Notes: generated by a model from the sequence alone, not told the origin. 64,000 bases of DNA from Paenibacillus sp. GP183 (GCF_900104695.1 NZ_FNSW01000001.1:1302001-1366000); one strand, 5' to 3'. Counted from the stretch's first letter, positions 44,049-52,998 are shown. A program made the numbers and translations.

Positions 44049-45149
44049 ATGCAGCAGCGTATCGTCGTTAAAATAGGGAGCAGTTCATTGACATCGGAAA
44101 ACGGCGGATTGAATGTGGACAAAATCCGCTTTTTCGCAGATGAGCTGGCCAGCTTGCTGGCGTCCGGATATCAGACGCTGCTCGTCACTTCAGGCGCTGT
44201 AGCAGCAGGCTTCACTTCCCTTGGGTACAAGACGAGGCCCAAGGCGCTCCACGAGAAGCAGGCCGCCGCGGCGGTCGGTCAAGCCCTGCTGATGCAATCC
44301 TACCATGAAGCGTTCGCGGCCAATGGCATTGGAGTTGCGCAGATTTTGCTGACGCGCTACGACTTCTCGAACCGAAAGCGCGTGAATAACGCACAAATGA
44401 CGATAGACGAGCTGCTCCAGCGGGGCGTCATTCCGATCATCAACGAGAACGACACGGTCTCGGTGGATGAACTGAAGTTCGGCGACAACGATACGCTGTC
44501 GGCGCTGGTCGCCAACCTTGTGAAAGCCGGCCGGCTGCTGATTATCACCGATATGGACGGCCTGTACACCGACGACCCCCGCAAGAACGCGAGCGCGCAG
44601 CGCATCGATCGCGTGGATCTGATCAGCGATGAGCTCATGCGCATGGCTGGCGGGTCGGGGAGCGCTGTCGGCACAGGCGGAATGCGCTCCAAGATCGAAG
44701 CCGCGCGGATAGCGATGCGCGGCGGAGTGCCAGTATTCGTCGGGCGCGTCGTGGAGCCCGGCGATCTGTCCCTTGCCCTCGGCAGCAGCGGCAAGGGTAC
44801 GTACTTCGACACGGCGCTGAGCAACCTGTCGATGAAGAAGCAGTGGGTCGGCTTTCACTCGCCGACCGCTGGCACGATAATCGTCGACCGCGGCGCCGAG
44901 GCGGCTTTGCTCTCCGGCGGCAAGAGCCTCTTGCCGGCAGGGGTTAAGGAAGTCGCTGGCGACTTCCACCCCGGCGACGTCATTGAGGTCGCCAGCCTCA
45001 GCGGCGAGACGCTCGGCCGCGGCGTTGTCAATTACGCAGCTTGGCAGCTGCAAGCGGCAGCGGGGCTTTCCACCGACGAGGTGCGAAAGCGCGTTGAGGT
45101 GGCACGGATCGAAGTCATTCATCGCGATGAATGGGTAACGATCAAGTGA
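44049..45149 (+). CDS. proB: Glutamate 5-kinase
   Basis: The 366-residue enzyme phosphorylates glutamate in the first step of proline synthesis. The amino-acid-kinase domain has VVKIGSSSLT, LLVTSGAVAAG, IINENDTVS, FGDNDTLSALVA and TDMDGLYT. A C-terminal PUA domain (about residues 275-355) follows. AAGGATGGG eight bases before the ATG at 44049 decides against the ATG at 44037. The gene from about 44220 to 45080 is strikingly more GC-rich than proA and proC beside it. It is the first gene after the T-box. Confidence 0.95.
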   Translation: MQQRIVVKIGSSSLTSENGGLNVDKIRFFADELASLLASGYQTLLVTSGAVAAGFTSLGYKTRPKALHEKQAAAAVGQALLMQSYHEAFAANGIGVAQILLTRYDFSNRKRVNNAQMTIDELLQRGVIPIINENDTVSVDELKFGDNDTLSALVANLVKAGRLLIITDMDGLYTDDPRKNASAQRIDRVDLISDELMRMAGGSGSAVGTGGMRSKIEAARIAMRGGVPVFVGRVVEPGDLSLALGSSGKGTYFDTALSNLSMKKQWVGFHSPTAGTIIVDRGAEAALLSGGKSLLPAGVKEVAGDFHPGDVIEVASLSGETLGRGVVNYAAWQLQAAAGLSTDEVRKRVEVARIEVIHRDEWVTIK

Positions 45150-45180
45150 ATATTGGAATTTTAAATGGAGGCCTAATCCG

Positions 45181-46428
45181 ATGAGTGAAGTTATAGAGAA
45201 AGCCAAGCTGGCGAAACACGCGACACGAATCCTGGGGAATTTGACGACGGAGCAGAAAAATGAAGCATTGCTGCTCATGGCTGATGCGCTTATGACGGAG
45301 CAAGCATCCATTATCCAAGCCAACCGCCTGGATTTGCAAAGTGGTCGTGATAAGGGTACCAGCTCATCATTGCTCGATCGATTAGCTCTAGATGAGAAGC
45401 GGATCGAAGCGATGGCCGAAGGGCTGCGGCAAATAGCCGATCTCCCCGATCCGGTCGGAGACCAGCTTGAAGAGATCACACGTCCCAATGGGCTGAAAAT
45501 AAAAAAAATCCGAGTTCCTATCGGAGTTGTCGGCATTATCTACGAAGCCAGACCAAATGTGACGGTCGATGCAGCGGGCTTATGCCTGAAGACCGGCAAT
45601 GCGGTAGTACTGCGTGGAGGTTCTGCTGCCCTTCATTCGAATGAGCGCATCATTGAAGTACTTCATGCTGCTCTTCGTCGTTCCTCTATTCCAGCGGAGG
45701 CTTTGCAAATCATCATGGATCCTGACCGTTCCTCAGTGGATGAAATGCTGAAATTGAATGGCTTATTGGATGTGCTTATTCCCAGAGGCGGAGCCTCTCT
45801 TATTCAAACAGTTGTTAAAAACGCAACTGTCCCCGTCATTGAAACGGGGGCAGGCGTGTGTCATACTTTTATAGACGAAACCGCTATTCCCGAGATGGCG
45901 ATCCAAATAGCGATAAATGCGAAGGTGCAGCGCCCTTCTGTCTGTAATTCAATGGAAACCTTGCTTGTCCATGAAGCTTTTGCGGCCAAATATCTCCCAG
46001 CATTAGCCGAATTATTTATATCGGCCAGCGTCGAGCTGCGTGGGGATGAATACTCCAGAGCCTTGGTGCCTGCTATGAAACAAGCCGCTGCCGAAGATTG
46101 GGATACCGAGTATGGCGATTATATTCTTAATGTCAAAGTCGTCCAAGGTCTGGATGAAGCTCTTGAGCATATTCGCCGGCATGGCACCATGCATTCGGAA
46201 TGTATCGTGACCGAGAATGCCGCCCATGCAAGGCGGTTTATGCAAGATGTTGATGCCGCTGCGGTATATCATAACGCATCCACCCGCTTTACAGACGGTT
46301 TTGAATTCGGTTTTGGAGCTGAAATCGGCATCAGCACACAGAAGCTGCACGCTCGTGGTCCCATGGGACTTCCTGCACTGACATCTATGAAATACCGCGT
46401 TTATGGAAGCGGGCAAATTCGTGAATAA
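45181..46428 (+). CDS. proA: Glutamate-5-semialdehyde dehydrogenase (gamma-glutamyl phosphate reductase)
   Basis: The 415-residue enzyme of the aldehyde-dehydrogenase superfamily makes glutamate-5-semialdehyde from gamma-glutamyl phosphate using NADPH. IGVVGIIYEARPNVTVDAA, VLRGGSAALHSN, VPVIETGAGVCHTFID and the catalytic Cys region AKVQRPSVCNSMETLL are clear. GGAGG precedes the ATG at 45181. It lies 31 bases after proB and 22 before proC. Confidence 0.96.
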   Translation: MSEVIEKAKLAKHATRILGNLTTEQKNEALLLMADALMTEQASIIQANRLDLQSGRDKGTSSSLLDRLALDEKRIEAMAEGLRQIADLPDPVGDQLEEITRPNGLKIKKIRVPIGVVGIIYEARPNVTVDAAGLCLKTGNAVVLRGGSAALHSNERIIEVLHAALRRSSIPAEALQIIMDPDRSSVDEMLKLNGLLDVLIPRGGASLIQTVVKNATVPVIETGAGVCHTFIDETAIPEMAIQIAINAKVQRPSVCNSMETLLVHEAFAAKYLPALAELFISASVELRGDEYSRALVPAMKQAAAEDWDTEYGDYILNVKVVQGLDEALEHIRRHGTMHSECIVTENAAHARRFMQDVDAAAVYHNASTRFTDGFEFGFGAEIGISTQKLHARGPMGLPALTSMKYRVYGSGQIRE

Positions 46429-46450
46429 ATCTCTTTAGGAGGCTTTATAT

Positions 46451-47305
46451 ATGACTTCTTCCCTAACCCAAGTTCGCATAGCCTTTGTCGGGGCCGGCTC
46501 GATGGCCGAAGCGATTTTTCGCGGACTGATTGAACGGGGTATAACCAAGCCCGACTATCTGTATGTGATGAACCGCTCGAATCAAACCAATCTGGACCGT
46601 ATTCACGGGCAGTACGGCGTTCAAGTAACCAACGACCCGGCTACAAAGGAAGCTTTTATCCAGCAAGCGGATGTTGTTGTCCTCTGCATGAAGCCCAAAG
46701 ATGTGGAAACGTCTTTTCAAGATTTGAAACCGCTGCTAAGCGAGCGGCAATTGCTGGTTTCCGTTATTGCAGGCCTGTCTATCGCCAAAATGGAACGCCT
46801 GCTGGATACGCAAATGCCAATCGCCCGCACCATGCCTAACACATCCAGTAACATTGGGCTCGGCGCGACAGGTATAAGCTTTTCATCAACTGTGAATGAA
46901 GCTAATCGTCAATTGGCTGTGGACATGTTTGAAGCCGTTGGCATTGTCAGCGTGGTTGAGGAATCAAAGCTGGATATTGTAACGGGAGTTTCCGGGAGCG
47001 GTCCAGCTTATGTGTATTATTTCATGGAAGCGATGATGAAGGCTGCCTTCGACGGCGGATTAACTGAAGAGGATGCACGCAAATTAACGGTACAAACGGT
47101 CCTCGGTGCTGCCCATATGGTCCAGCAAACCGGAGAAAATCCGGCTGAGCTGCGCCGCAAGGTGACTTCACCGAATGGATCCACCCAAGCAGCCATTGAA
47201 GCATTGGACGGCCATCAATTTTCCGAGGGGATTGCGAGCGCAGTATTCCGCTCTGCTCAGCGGGCCAAGGAAATGGGCGAACAAATCGCGGTGAAAACAC
47301 TATGA
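46451..47305 (+). CDS. proC: Pyrroline-5-carboxylate reductase
   Basis: The 284-residue enzyme completes proline synthesis by reducing pyrroline-5-carboxylate with NAD(P)H. The Rossmann motif VGAGSMAEAIFRGL is near the N-terminus. RTMPNTSSNIGLGATG, GVSGSGPAYVYYFMEA and KVTSPNGSTQAAIEAL mark the family. AGGAGG precedes the ATG. Its stop overlaps the start of mtnW (ATGA), so the proline and methionine-salvage halves of the operon are translationally coupled. Confidence 0.96.
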   Translation: MTSSLTQVRIAFVGAGSMAEAIFRGLIERGITKPDYLYVMNRSNQTNLDRIHGQYGVQVTNDPATKEAFIQQADVVVLCMKPKDVETSFQDLKPLLSERQLLVSVIAGLSIAKMERLLDTQMPIARTMPNTSSNIGLGATGISFSSTVNEANRQLAVDMFEAVGIVSVVEESKLDIVTGVSGSGPAYVYYFMEAMMKAAFDGGLTEEDARKLTVQTVLGAAHMVQQTGENPAELRRKVTSPNGSTQAAIEALDGHQFSEGIASAVFRSAQRAKEMGEQIAVKTL

Positions 47306-48567
47306 GCGCTTATTGCTTAGCTACATATCGCTGTTTTGACGAGAAAGCGGATTTTGCCAAAAAAGCGGCAGGCATTGCCGTCGGACTCACGGTTGGCAGC
47401 TGGACAGAGCTTCCTGAAGCCCAAAAGGCGCAGATGGAAAAGCATTTAGGCAAGGTTATTTCTGTTGCCGTCCACGAGCCTGAAAATGGACAGCCCACTT
47501 CGGAACGCTATGCGGATATCCAAATTGCTTATCCGGATGTGAATTTCAGCCGGGATATTCCCGCTCTTCTTGTTACCGTATTCGGCAAGCTGTCGATGGA
47601 CGGCAAAATCAAGCTGACCGATCTTTCTTTCTCTTCCGAATTCCTTTCCGTCTTCCCAGGACCGAAATTCGGGCTTCAAGGCGTCAGAAATTTGCTGGGC
47701 GTGCATGACCGCCCTCTGCTGATGAGCATATTTAAATCCGTGATCGGCTACGAGATGGCTGCGCTTCGTGAACAGTTTTATTTGCAGGCAGCAGGCGGTG
47801 TAGATTTAATTAAAGATGATGAGATTCTTTTTGAAAATCCGCTGACTCCGCTTGAGAAACGAGTTGAGACTTGTATGGAGGCCGCGGCTCAAGCAAGCCG
47901 TGAAACCGGACAAAAGCTGTTGTATGCCGCGAATATTACCGGGCCAACCTCCATGCTTGCTGATCAAGCCAAAAAAGCAATTCGAGCTGGAGCTAACGCC
48001 ATTCTTTTTAACGTATTGGCATATGGCTTCGATGCTCTACATGAGCTCAGCTCGGACCCGGAGATTCAAGTGCCGATTATGGCTCACCCTGCGATGGCCG
48101 GAGCCTTTTATCCGTCACCGCATTATGGCATATCCGCTTCAGTCCTGCTGGGCAAGCTGATGCGAATGGCTGGGGCTGATCTGGTGCTGTTCCCTTCTCC
48201 TTACGGATCGGTCGTTATGCCTCGTGAAGAAAATCTGGCCATCAAACATGCGCTGCTAACCTCGGATTTGGCTCGTGATTATTTATATGATTCAACTGGA
48301 TCGGAAGTCTCTTTGCCCTCCAGCTTTCCCGTTCCTTCAGCAGGTATCCATCCCGGCCTAGTACCTTTGATTCTGCGGGATTTTGGCAGCGAAGTCATCG
48401 TCAATGCCGGAGGCGGGATTCATGGTCACCCGCAGGGTACGATAGCAGGAGGTAAAGCTTTTAGACAGGCCATCGAGGCGAGCTTAAAGCGTATTCCTCT
48501 TCGCGAGCACGCAAAATCACATCAAGAACTTCAAATTGCTATCGACACATGGGGGATCAAGGAATGA
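47302..48567 (+). CDS. mtnW: 2,3-diketo-5-methylthiopentyl-1-phosphate enolase (RuBisCO-like protein)
   Basis: The 421-residue protein is a RuBisCO-like protein of the methionine-salvage type. It converts 2,3-diketo-5-methylthiopentyl-1-phosphate to its enol form. The carbamylated Lys and metal ligands lie in AAGGVDLIKDDE. GPKFGLQGVRNLLG and VNAGGGIHGHPQGTIAGG are typical of the family. The start overlaps proC by four bases and the end overlaps mtnX by four, placing it firmly in the proBAC-mtnWXB operon. Confidence 0.96.
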   Translation: MSAYCLATYRCFDEKADFAKKAAGIAVGLTVGSWTELPEAQKAQMEKHLGKVISVAVHEPENGQPTSERYADIQIAYPDVNFSRDIPALLVTVFGKLSMDGKIKLTDLSFSSEFLSVFPGPKFGLQGVRNLLGVHDRPLLMSIFKSVIGYEMAALREQFYLQAAGGVDLIKDDEILFENPLTPLEKRVETCMEAAAQASRETGQKLLYAANITGPTSMLADQAKKAIRAGANAILFNVLAYGFDALHELSSDPEIQVPIMAHPAMAGAFYPSPHYGISASVLLGKLMRMAGADLVLFPSPYGSVVMPREENLAIKHALLTSDLARDYLYDSTGSEVSLPSSFPVPSAGIHPGLVPLILRDFGSEVIVNAGGGIHGHPQGTIAGGKAFRQAIEASLKRIPLREHAKSHQELQIAIDTWGIKE

Positions 48568-49265
48568 TATCATCTGAAGCTTATAACACAACTGATCCAT
48601 TTGATGACAGTAAATCAACTGTAATCTTCTGTGATTTTGACGGCACAATCACGGTCAGCGACAATATTTTAGCGATCATGAAGCATTTTGATCCTCCCGG
48701 CTGGGAAGATCTTGTCGAGCAACTGGTCGCCAAGAAGCTGTCAATTCGCCAAGCTGTGGGTGCGATGTTCGCCCTCTTGCCGACATCCCGAAAGGATGAA
48801 GTTATCCATTATGCCATTCATAATGCCAGCATTCGTGATGGCTTCGAAGATTTTGTGGATTATTGTAAAATCAATCAGATTACGCTGCTCGTAACCAGCG
48901 GGGGTATCGACTTCTTCATTTATCCCCTGCTCGCTCCATTTGCCATTACGGAATCGAATATATACAGCAACGCCAGCTCCTTTGCCGGTGAGTGCATCGA
49001 AATTCTCTGGCCGCATCCATGCGATGAGCATTGCCATGTGGATTGCGGCATGTGCAAAACATCGATCATTCGATCGTACGACAGCAGGCAATATCATCGC
49101 ATATTAATTGGTGACAGCATCACGGATTTTGCAGGTGCCAAATTGGTCGATACCATCTTTGCCAGATCTCATTTGATTGAGCTTTGTGATGAGCTCGGGT
49201 TGCCCTATACGCCTTTTGAAACGTTTTTCGATATTATCAACAGATTGGAGCAGATGAGCGGATGA
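48564..49265 (+). CDS. mtnX: 2-hydroxy-3-keto-5-methylthiopentenyl-1-phosphate phosphatase
   Basis: The 233-residue HAD-superfamily phosphatase has the DxDGT motif in FCDFDGTITVSDN, LLVTSGGIDFFI (motif II) and ILIGDSITDFAGAKLVD (motif III-IV). A Cys/His-rich loop (HPCDEHCHVDCGMCK) is characteristic of MtnX. It acts directly after MtnW. I prefer the ATG at 48564, with GGGGGA upstream and a four-base overlap with mtnW, over the ATG at 48549. Confidence 0.94.
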   Translation: MISSEAYNTTDPFDDSKSTVIFCDFDGTITVSDNILAIMKHFDPPGWEDLVEQLVAKKLSIRQAVGAMFALLPTSRKDEVIHYAIHNASIRDGFEDFVDYCKINQITLLVTSGGIDFFIYPLLAPFAITESNIYSNASSFAGECIEILWPHPCDEHCHVDCGMCKTSIIRSYDSRQYHRILIGDSITDFAGAKLVDTIFARSHLIELCDELGLPYTPFETFFDIINRLEQMSG

Positions 49266-49909
49266 GTGGAGTGATTCGTTTAGAAGACAAACAGCGGGCT
49301 TTTGCCGAGCTGCGGGAGGTTAAATCGGGGCTTGCCGCTAAAGGCTGGTTCCCCGCTACAAGCGGCAATCTCTCTATTCGTGTAGGACAATTCGAACCGA
49401 AGGATTTCACATTTGCCATCACTTCAAGCGGAAAAGATAAATCTGTGCAGACTCCTGAGGATTTTTTGCTTGTGAACGAAAAAGGGATACCTACCGAAGA
49501 GACCAGCTTAAAGCCTTCCGCGGAAACATTGATTCACTGTGAAATTTATCGCTTGACCGGGGCAGGTGCTATTTTTCATGTGCATACGGTATTCAATAAT
49601 TTGGCTTCCGAGCTGTTTTGGGAGCGTGGATCTATCCCTGTGGATGGCGTGGAGCTGATCAAAGGCTTTAACATTTGGGAAGAAGACGCTCAAATTGAAA
49701 TTCCGATCCTCCCGAATTATGCGGAAATTCCGCGTATTGCCGAGCTGATGGAAAAAGCAATCGTGCCGAGGATTCCAGGAATTGTGCTGCGCAAGCATGG
49801 AATCTATGCTTGGGGCGCCAATGCCTTTGAAGCCAAGCGGCACTTGGAAGCTTTTGAATATTTGTTCGAATATGTATACCGTTGGAATCTGCTGCGCCCA
49901 TCAAAATGA
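49262..49909 (+). CDS. mtnB: Methylthioribulose-1-phosphate dehydratase
   Basis: The 215-residue class II aldolase/adducin-family enzyme dehydrates methylthioribulose-1-phosphate, the step before MtnW. Zinc ligands are in FHVHTVF and RKHGIYAWG. ATSGNLSIR and ITSSGKDKS are family motifs. The start overlaps the mtnX stop (ATGA). It is the last gene of the operon; the acireductone dioxygenase gene mtnD and mtnK/mtnA are not in the window. Convergent dnaD ends 16 bases away. Confidence 0.94.
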   Translation: MSGVIRLEDKQRAFAELREVKSGLAAKGWFPATSGNLSIRVGQFEPKDFTFAITSSGKDKSVQTPEDFLLVNEKGIPTEETSLKPSAETLIHCEIYRLTGAGAIFHVHTVFNNLASELFWERGSIPVDGVELIKGFNIWEEDAQIEIPILPNYAEIPRIAELMEKAIVPRIPGIVLRKHGIYAWGANAFEAKRHLEAFEYLFEYVYRWNLLRPSK

Positions 49910-49925
49910 TGATACTTCTTGTATT

Positions 49926-50615
49926 TTAACGAGAATTGCGAAAACGCTGCGTGTATTCTTTGGCCTGTTCCACGGTAGCTACCCGATTGCGGCTCCATTC
50001 CAGCAAAATGCGGTCAATATAACGGAAATGAACTTTTCCGGCAAATACAGCTTCCTTCAAAGCGGCCAGGATCAGCTCTTCCCGGTAAGCGTCCTTATCC
50101 AGCCAACCGCTTATGGTCTCCAGCTCCATTGGGGTAAGAGGCCGGGCAAATTCCTTTTCAATAACGGTAAAAATGTCTTTGCCTTGGCTTGCTGCAGTGG
50201 CTTTCGGTACTTGAGACAATCGCTGCAATCGCAGCGCTTCATGGTCCTCAATTAAATTTGCAGCCAGCTTGTTGTAAAGCAGATCCAAATTGTATCGCTC
50301 ATATTGGATTCCTGAGGCATCATCCACCTCCTCATCGATAGCGATAAAATTTTCATTCATCAGCTTCTGTAATCCCGATATGACTTGCTCTGGAGGAGCT
50401 GTCATTTGGGCTTGAATTTCATCAATCGTGGGAAAATCATTCTTGGCTTTATCCAAAGATGCGATTAGATGAATGACGATCATAACTTCGAGTTCGGTAA
50501 GCTTCATGCGCTTGTAATATTTTAAGAGCAAGGTAGGAATCGCTACAGTTCCTTCCTTCAATGCAGCAAGCAGCGCGGATTGCATTTGTTTATGCTGTTG
50601 ATCACTTAAGGCCAT
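49926..50615 (-). CDS. dnaD: DNA replication initiation protein DnaD
   Basis: The 229-residue protein has a winged-helix N-domain (VAIPTLLLKYYKRMKLTELE, then IDEIQAQM) and a C-terminal DnaD/DnaB2 domain (IEKEFARPLTPMELETISGW) ending in FRYIDRILLEWSRNRV, the DNA-binding motif. DnaD helps load the DnaC helicase at oriC and restart sites in Bacillota. AGGGGCGA precedes the ATG at 50615; an in-frame TTG at 50639 is less likely. In B. subtilis dnaD is next to nth; here they are separated. Confidence 0.92.
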   Translation of the reverse strand: MALSDQQHKQMQSALLAALKEGTVAIPTLLLKYYKRMKLTELEVMIVIHLIASLDKAKNDFPTIDEIQAQMTAPPEQVISGLQKLMNENFIAIDEEVDDASGIQYERYNLDLLYNKLAANLIEDHEALRLQRLSQVPKATAASQGKDIFTVIEKEFARPLTPMELETISGWLDKDAYREELILAALKEAVFAGKVHFRYIDRILLEWSRNRVATVEQAKEYTQRFRNSR

Positions 50616-50703
50616 CCGGGCTTCGCCCCTTTTTAACAATTTTCATACTCTCTTATTGTACACTATCTGGTTGAAAGATTCAGTTGCCGATTCAGTCCAA
50701 ATG

Positions 50704-50728
50704 AAAAAAAACGCTGATTTTGTCAGCG
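50704..50728 (-). terminator. Terminator-like hairpin 1 downstream of the FtsH-like gene
   Basis: CGCTGA (50712-50717) pairs with TCAGCG (50723-50728) and is followed on the minus strand by eight T. Confidence 0.7.
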
Positions 50729-50766
50729 AATCCGGAATATCGAGAAATTATCGACATTTTTTTACA

Positions 50767-50790
50767 CAAAAAAGCTGCCATTGGCAGCTT
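50767..50790 (-). terminator. Terminator-like hairpin 2 downstream of the FtsH-like gene
   Basis: AAGCTGCC (50772-50779) and GGCAGCTT (50783-50790) form a perfect stem with a three-base loop, followed on the minus strand by six T. Confidence 0.85.
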
Positions 50791-50797
50791 CCGATTA

Positions 50798-50837
50798 GTG
50801 TCGAGTAAGCCCAGAGGACTTCTCGGCACCTTTTTTT
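50798..50837 (+). terminator. Plus-strand terminator-like hairpin without an obvious gene
   Basis: GTGTCGAG (50798-50805) pairs with CTCGGCAC (50822-50829), with one G-U pair, and is followed by seven T (50831-50837). The nearest plus-strand gene ends at 49909, so its source transcript is unclear; read-through from mtnB across dnaD is possible. Confidence 0.6.
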
Positions 50838-50841
50838 AATG

Positions 50842-52344
50842 CTATGCAATTCTGGATATACTCGCCATGAGCAACTCTCTAAATATACTGCCGGAAAGGA
50901 CTTCTTCCCGAAGCAGTACATCCAGCGCTTGCTCGAAAACGGTACGTTGTTTTTCCAGCAATTCACGAGTACGGGAGGTTAACTCCGCCATGATTGCGGC
51001 GTTTTCCTTCATCAGCTCTTCCTTGGGAACCATTTCCCGTTCCACGATGCCCAGCGATGTCAAGCCGCAGTCTATCATGTTGCGAACCATCAGCAGTGCC
51101 TGATCGAAGTCATTGCGAGAACCCGTGCTCCGTCCTCCGTAAAACATCTCTTCGGCGACTGAGCCTCCAAGTGCGATCATGATTTGCTGTTCAATTTGTT
51201 CCTTCGTGTACAAATATTGATCCTGCTGCGGATTATGACGCACATAACCGAGCGCTTTCCCTCTCGGAGTTACAGTCACCTGCGCAACGGATCCCGGGCG
51301 AACGAGCTCTGCTACGATAGCATGTCCAAGCTCATGGTAGGCTACTCGCTGCTTTTCCTCTTCATTCGTCTCCCGGTCCGTGCGTTCCCCCATCATCACT
51401 TTATCGATGGCGTCAGCCAGATGCTTCTGCTCGATCAGTGATTTTTCTTCACGCAGTGCATATATCGCAGCTTCATTCAAAACACCTTCCAGTTGGGCAC
51501 CGGAGAAGCCAAAGGTTTGATCTGCCACCTTTTCGAGGACGGTACCTTCAGCGAGCGGTTTATTCTTCATATGAATACCCAGGATAGATAAACGGCCTTT
51601 CTTATCAGGCAGCTCAACATCGATATGACGATCAAATCGGCCCGGGCGCAGCAGGGCGCTGTCCAGCATTTCCTTCCGGTTGGTTGCCGCCATGATCAAG
51701 ATGCGAGGCGCGTCATCCGTATGAATGCCATCCATCTCAGTTAACAATTGATTCAGTGTCTGGTCATACTCACGCTGCTGTCCGCCATCTCGTTTGCCTC
51801 CGACGACATCAATTTCATCAATAAAAATAATCGCGCTCTCTTTGCCTTCTTTTTGAGCTTTGGAACGTGCTTCCCTAAATAGATCACGTATACGGCTGGC
51901 TCCAACCCCCACATACATCTCTACGAATTCGCTTCCTGAAGCGGCCAAATATACAGAGTTCGTATAATGGGCGGCAGCTTTAGCCATTAAGGTTTTGCCC
52001 GTTCCCGGAGGACCGGTCAGCAAAATTCCTTTCAGCGGACGAATTCCCAGCTTCTTGATCTGCTCGTGCTTAATCAAAAAATCAAGAGCCTCCATCAGTT
52101 CTTTCTTGGCCCGATCCTGACCGCCGATTTGATCAAAATTTAAGAACGAAGGAGTCCGGCCTTTCGCTTTCCGTTCATTTGATGTACTTATCCCTGGGAC
52201 GGAGCGGCTGCGAAGCATATAGTAGATAGTAAAAGCCAACAATCCAGTAAACAAAACAGGCATGATGTTCACACCTATAAAAATAAGAAATATTAATAAT
52301 ACCGGTAGAAACCCGATGAAAATCTCTTTTCCCAGCTTACTCAT
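50842..52344 (-). CDS. Short FtsH-like AAA+ membrane metalloprotease
   Basis: The 500-residue protein has two N-terminal membrane segments (about residues 6-40), an AAA domain with Walker A GPPGTGKTLMAKAAA, Walker B IIFIDEIDVVGGKRD and the second region of homology (ATNRKEMLDSALLRPGRFDRHI). A peptidase domain with zinc motif HELGHA and a later NDFDQALLMV Asp ligand follows. It lacks the large FtsH extracytoplasmic domain and the usual C-terminal tail, so it is a paralogue about 100-150 residues shorter than FtsH. ATG at 52344 overlaps the end of the preceding gene. A TTG at 52359 is an alternative. Confidence 0.88.
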   Translation of the reverse strand: MSKLGKEIFIGFLPVLLIFLIFIGVNIMPVLFTGLLAFTIYYMLRSRSVPGISTSNERKAKGRTPSFLNFDQIGGQDRAKKELMEALDFLIKHEQIKKLGIRPLKGILLTGPPGTGKTLMAKAAAHYTNSVYLAASGSEFVEMYVGVGASRIRDLFREARSKAQKEGKESAIIFIDEIDVVGGKRDGGQQREYDQTLNQLLTEMDGIHTDDAPRILIMAATNRKEMLDSALLRPGRFDRHIDVELPDKKGRLSILGIHMKNKPLAEGTVLEKVADQTFGFSGAQLEGVLNEAAIYALREEKSLIEQKHLADAIDKVMMGERTDRETNEEEKQRVAYHELGHAIVAELVRPGSVAQVTVTPRGKALGYVRHNPQQDQYLYTKEQIEQQIMIALGGSVAEEMFYGGRSTGSRNDFDQALLMVRNMIDCGLTSLGIVEREMVPKEELMKENAAIMAELTSRTRELLEKQRTVFEQALDVLLREEVLSGSIFRELLMASISRIA

Positions 52345-52870
52345 TAGGCCACACCCCAATCTTACCGGACACTCGAGGCAGCATAATGAATTTACTGCTT
52401 GTCCCTTTATTTATACGCACATAAACATACTTACTGTCCATTTGTGTATCTACCGTTAATCCACTCACCGAAGCAGCTTTAGCTTGCAGAGTAATTGGAA
52501 TATTGGCATATTGTTTGGTTTCCATGGCTTGTGCTACATCGAAGAGAGCTTTGGACCACCATGCATCCAGCTCGGGTGACGATTGTCCGGTTACACGAAC
52601 GACCAGCTCACGCTGACCTATAATAGTGGAACCTTGTTTTGAAATTTGTTGTACAATTTCACGAAGATTGGCATCCTGCTTTAGTTTTAACTCCAGCAAT
52701 ACTTGAGTGCTGCTCAGGTTTGTTGTGGAGCTTTCCACACCAGGAGCCTTATTCGCAATATCGGTCAGGGGTTGCTCCATGGCATAACTGTTATAGGCAA
52801 ACCATCCTCCGAATAAAACTACGGCAGAAACGACGACACTTATAATTATGGGCATAGGACGCAATTTCAT
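52337..52870 (-). CDS. Membrane-anchored protein of unknown function (177 aa)
   Basis: The protein starts MKLRPMPIIISVVVSAVVLF, a single membrane anchor, followed by an extracytoplasmic alpha/beta region of about 145 residues without recognisable catalytic motifs. It overlaps the FtsH-like gene by eight bases, so the two are produced together; it could be a substrate, adaptor or regulator of that protease, an inference from position only. AAAGGGG precedes the ATG at 52870. No family is recognised. Confidence 0.75.
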   Translation of the reverse strand: MKLRPMPIIISVVVSAVVLFGGWFAYNSYAMEQPLTDIANKAPGVESSTTNLSSTQVLLELKLKQDANLREIVQQISKQGSTIIGQRELVVRVTGQSSPELDAWWSKALFDVAQAMETKQYANIPITLQAKAASVSGLTVDTQMDSKYVYVRINKGTSSKFIMLPRVSGKIGVWPNE

Positions 52871-52965
52871 CAGCCATGTACCCCTTTCTATCAGATTTTA
52901 AACATCTTTTTTATATACAAAGAGTATATCACATTTTCTATACGATTGTGAAAGAAATCTGTGGC

Positions 52966-52998
52966 AAAAAATAAAACTCAGCCTAATGCAGGCTGAGT
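52966..52998 (-). terminator. Intrinsic terminator of mtaD-tseB
   Basis: ACTCAGCCT (52977-52985) and AGGCTGAGT (52990-52998) form a perfect nine-base-pair stem followed by a T-rich tract on the minus strand. The tseB stop codon lies within the hairpin. Confidence 0.9.

Noticed and set aside
44190-45536. A 448-codon open frame antisense to proB and proA.
   Set aside because: It is explained by the high GC third positions of proB; the composition is Arg/Ala/His-rich without motifs.
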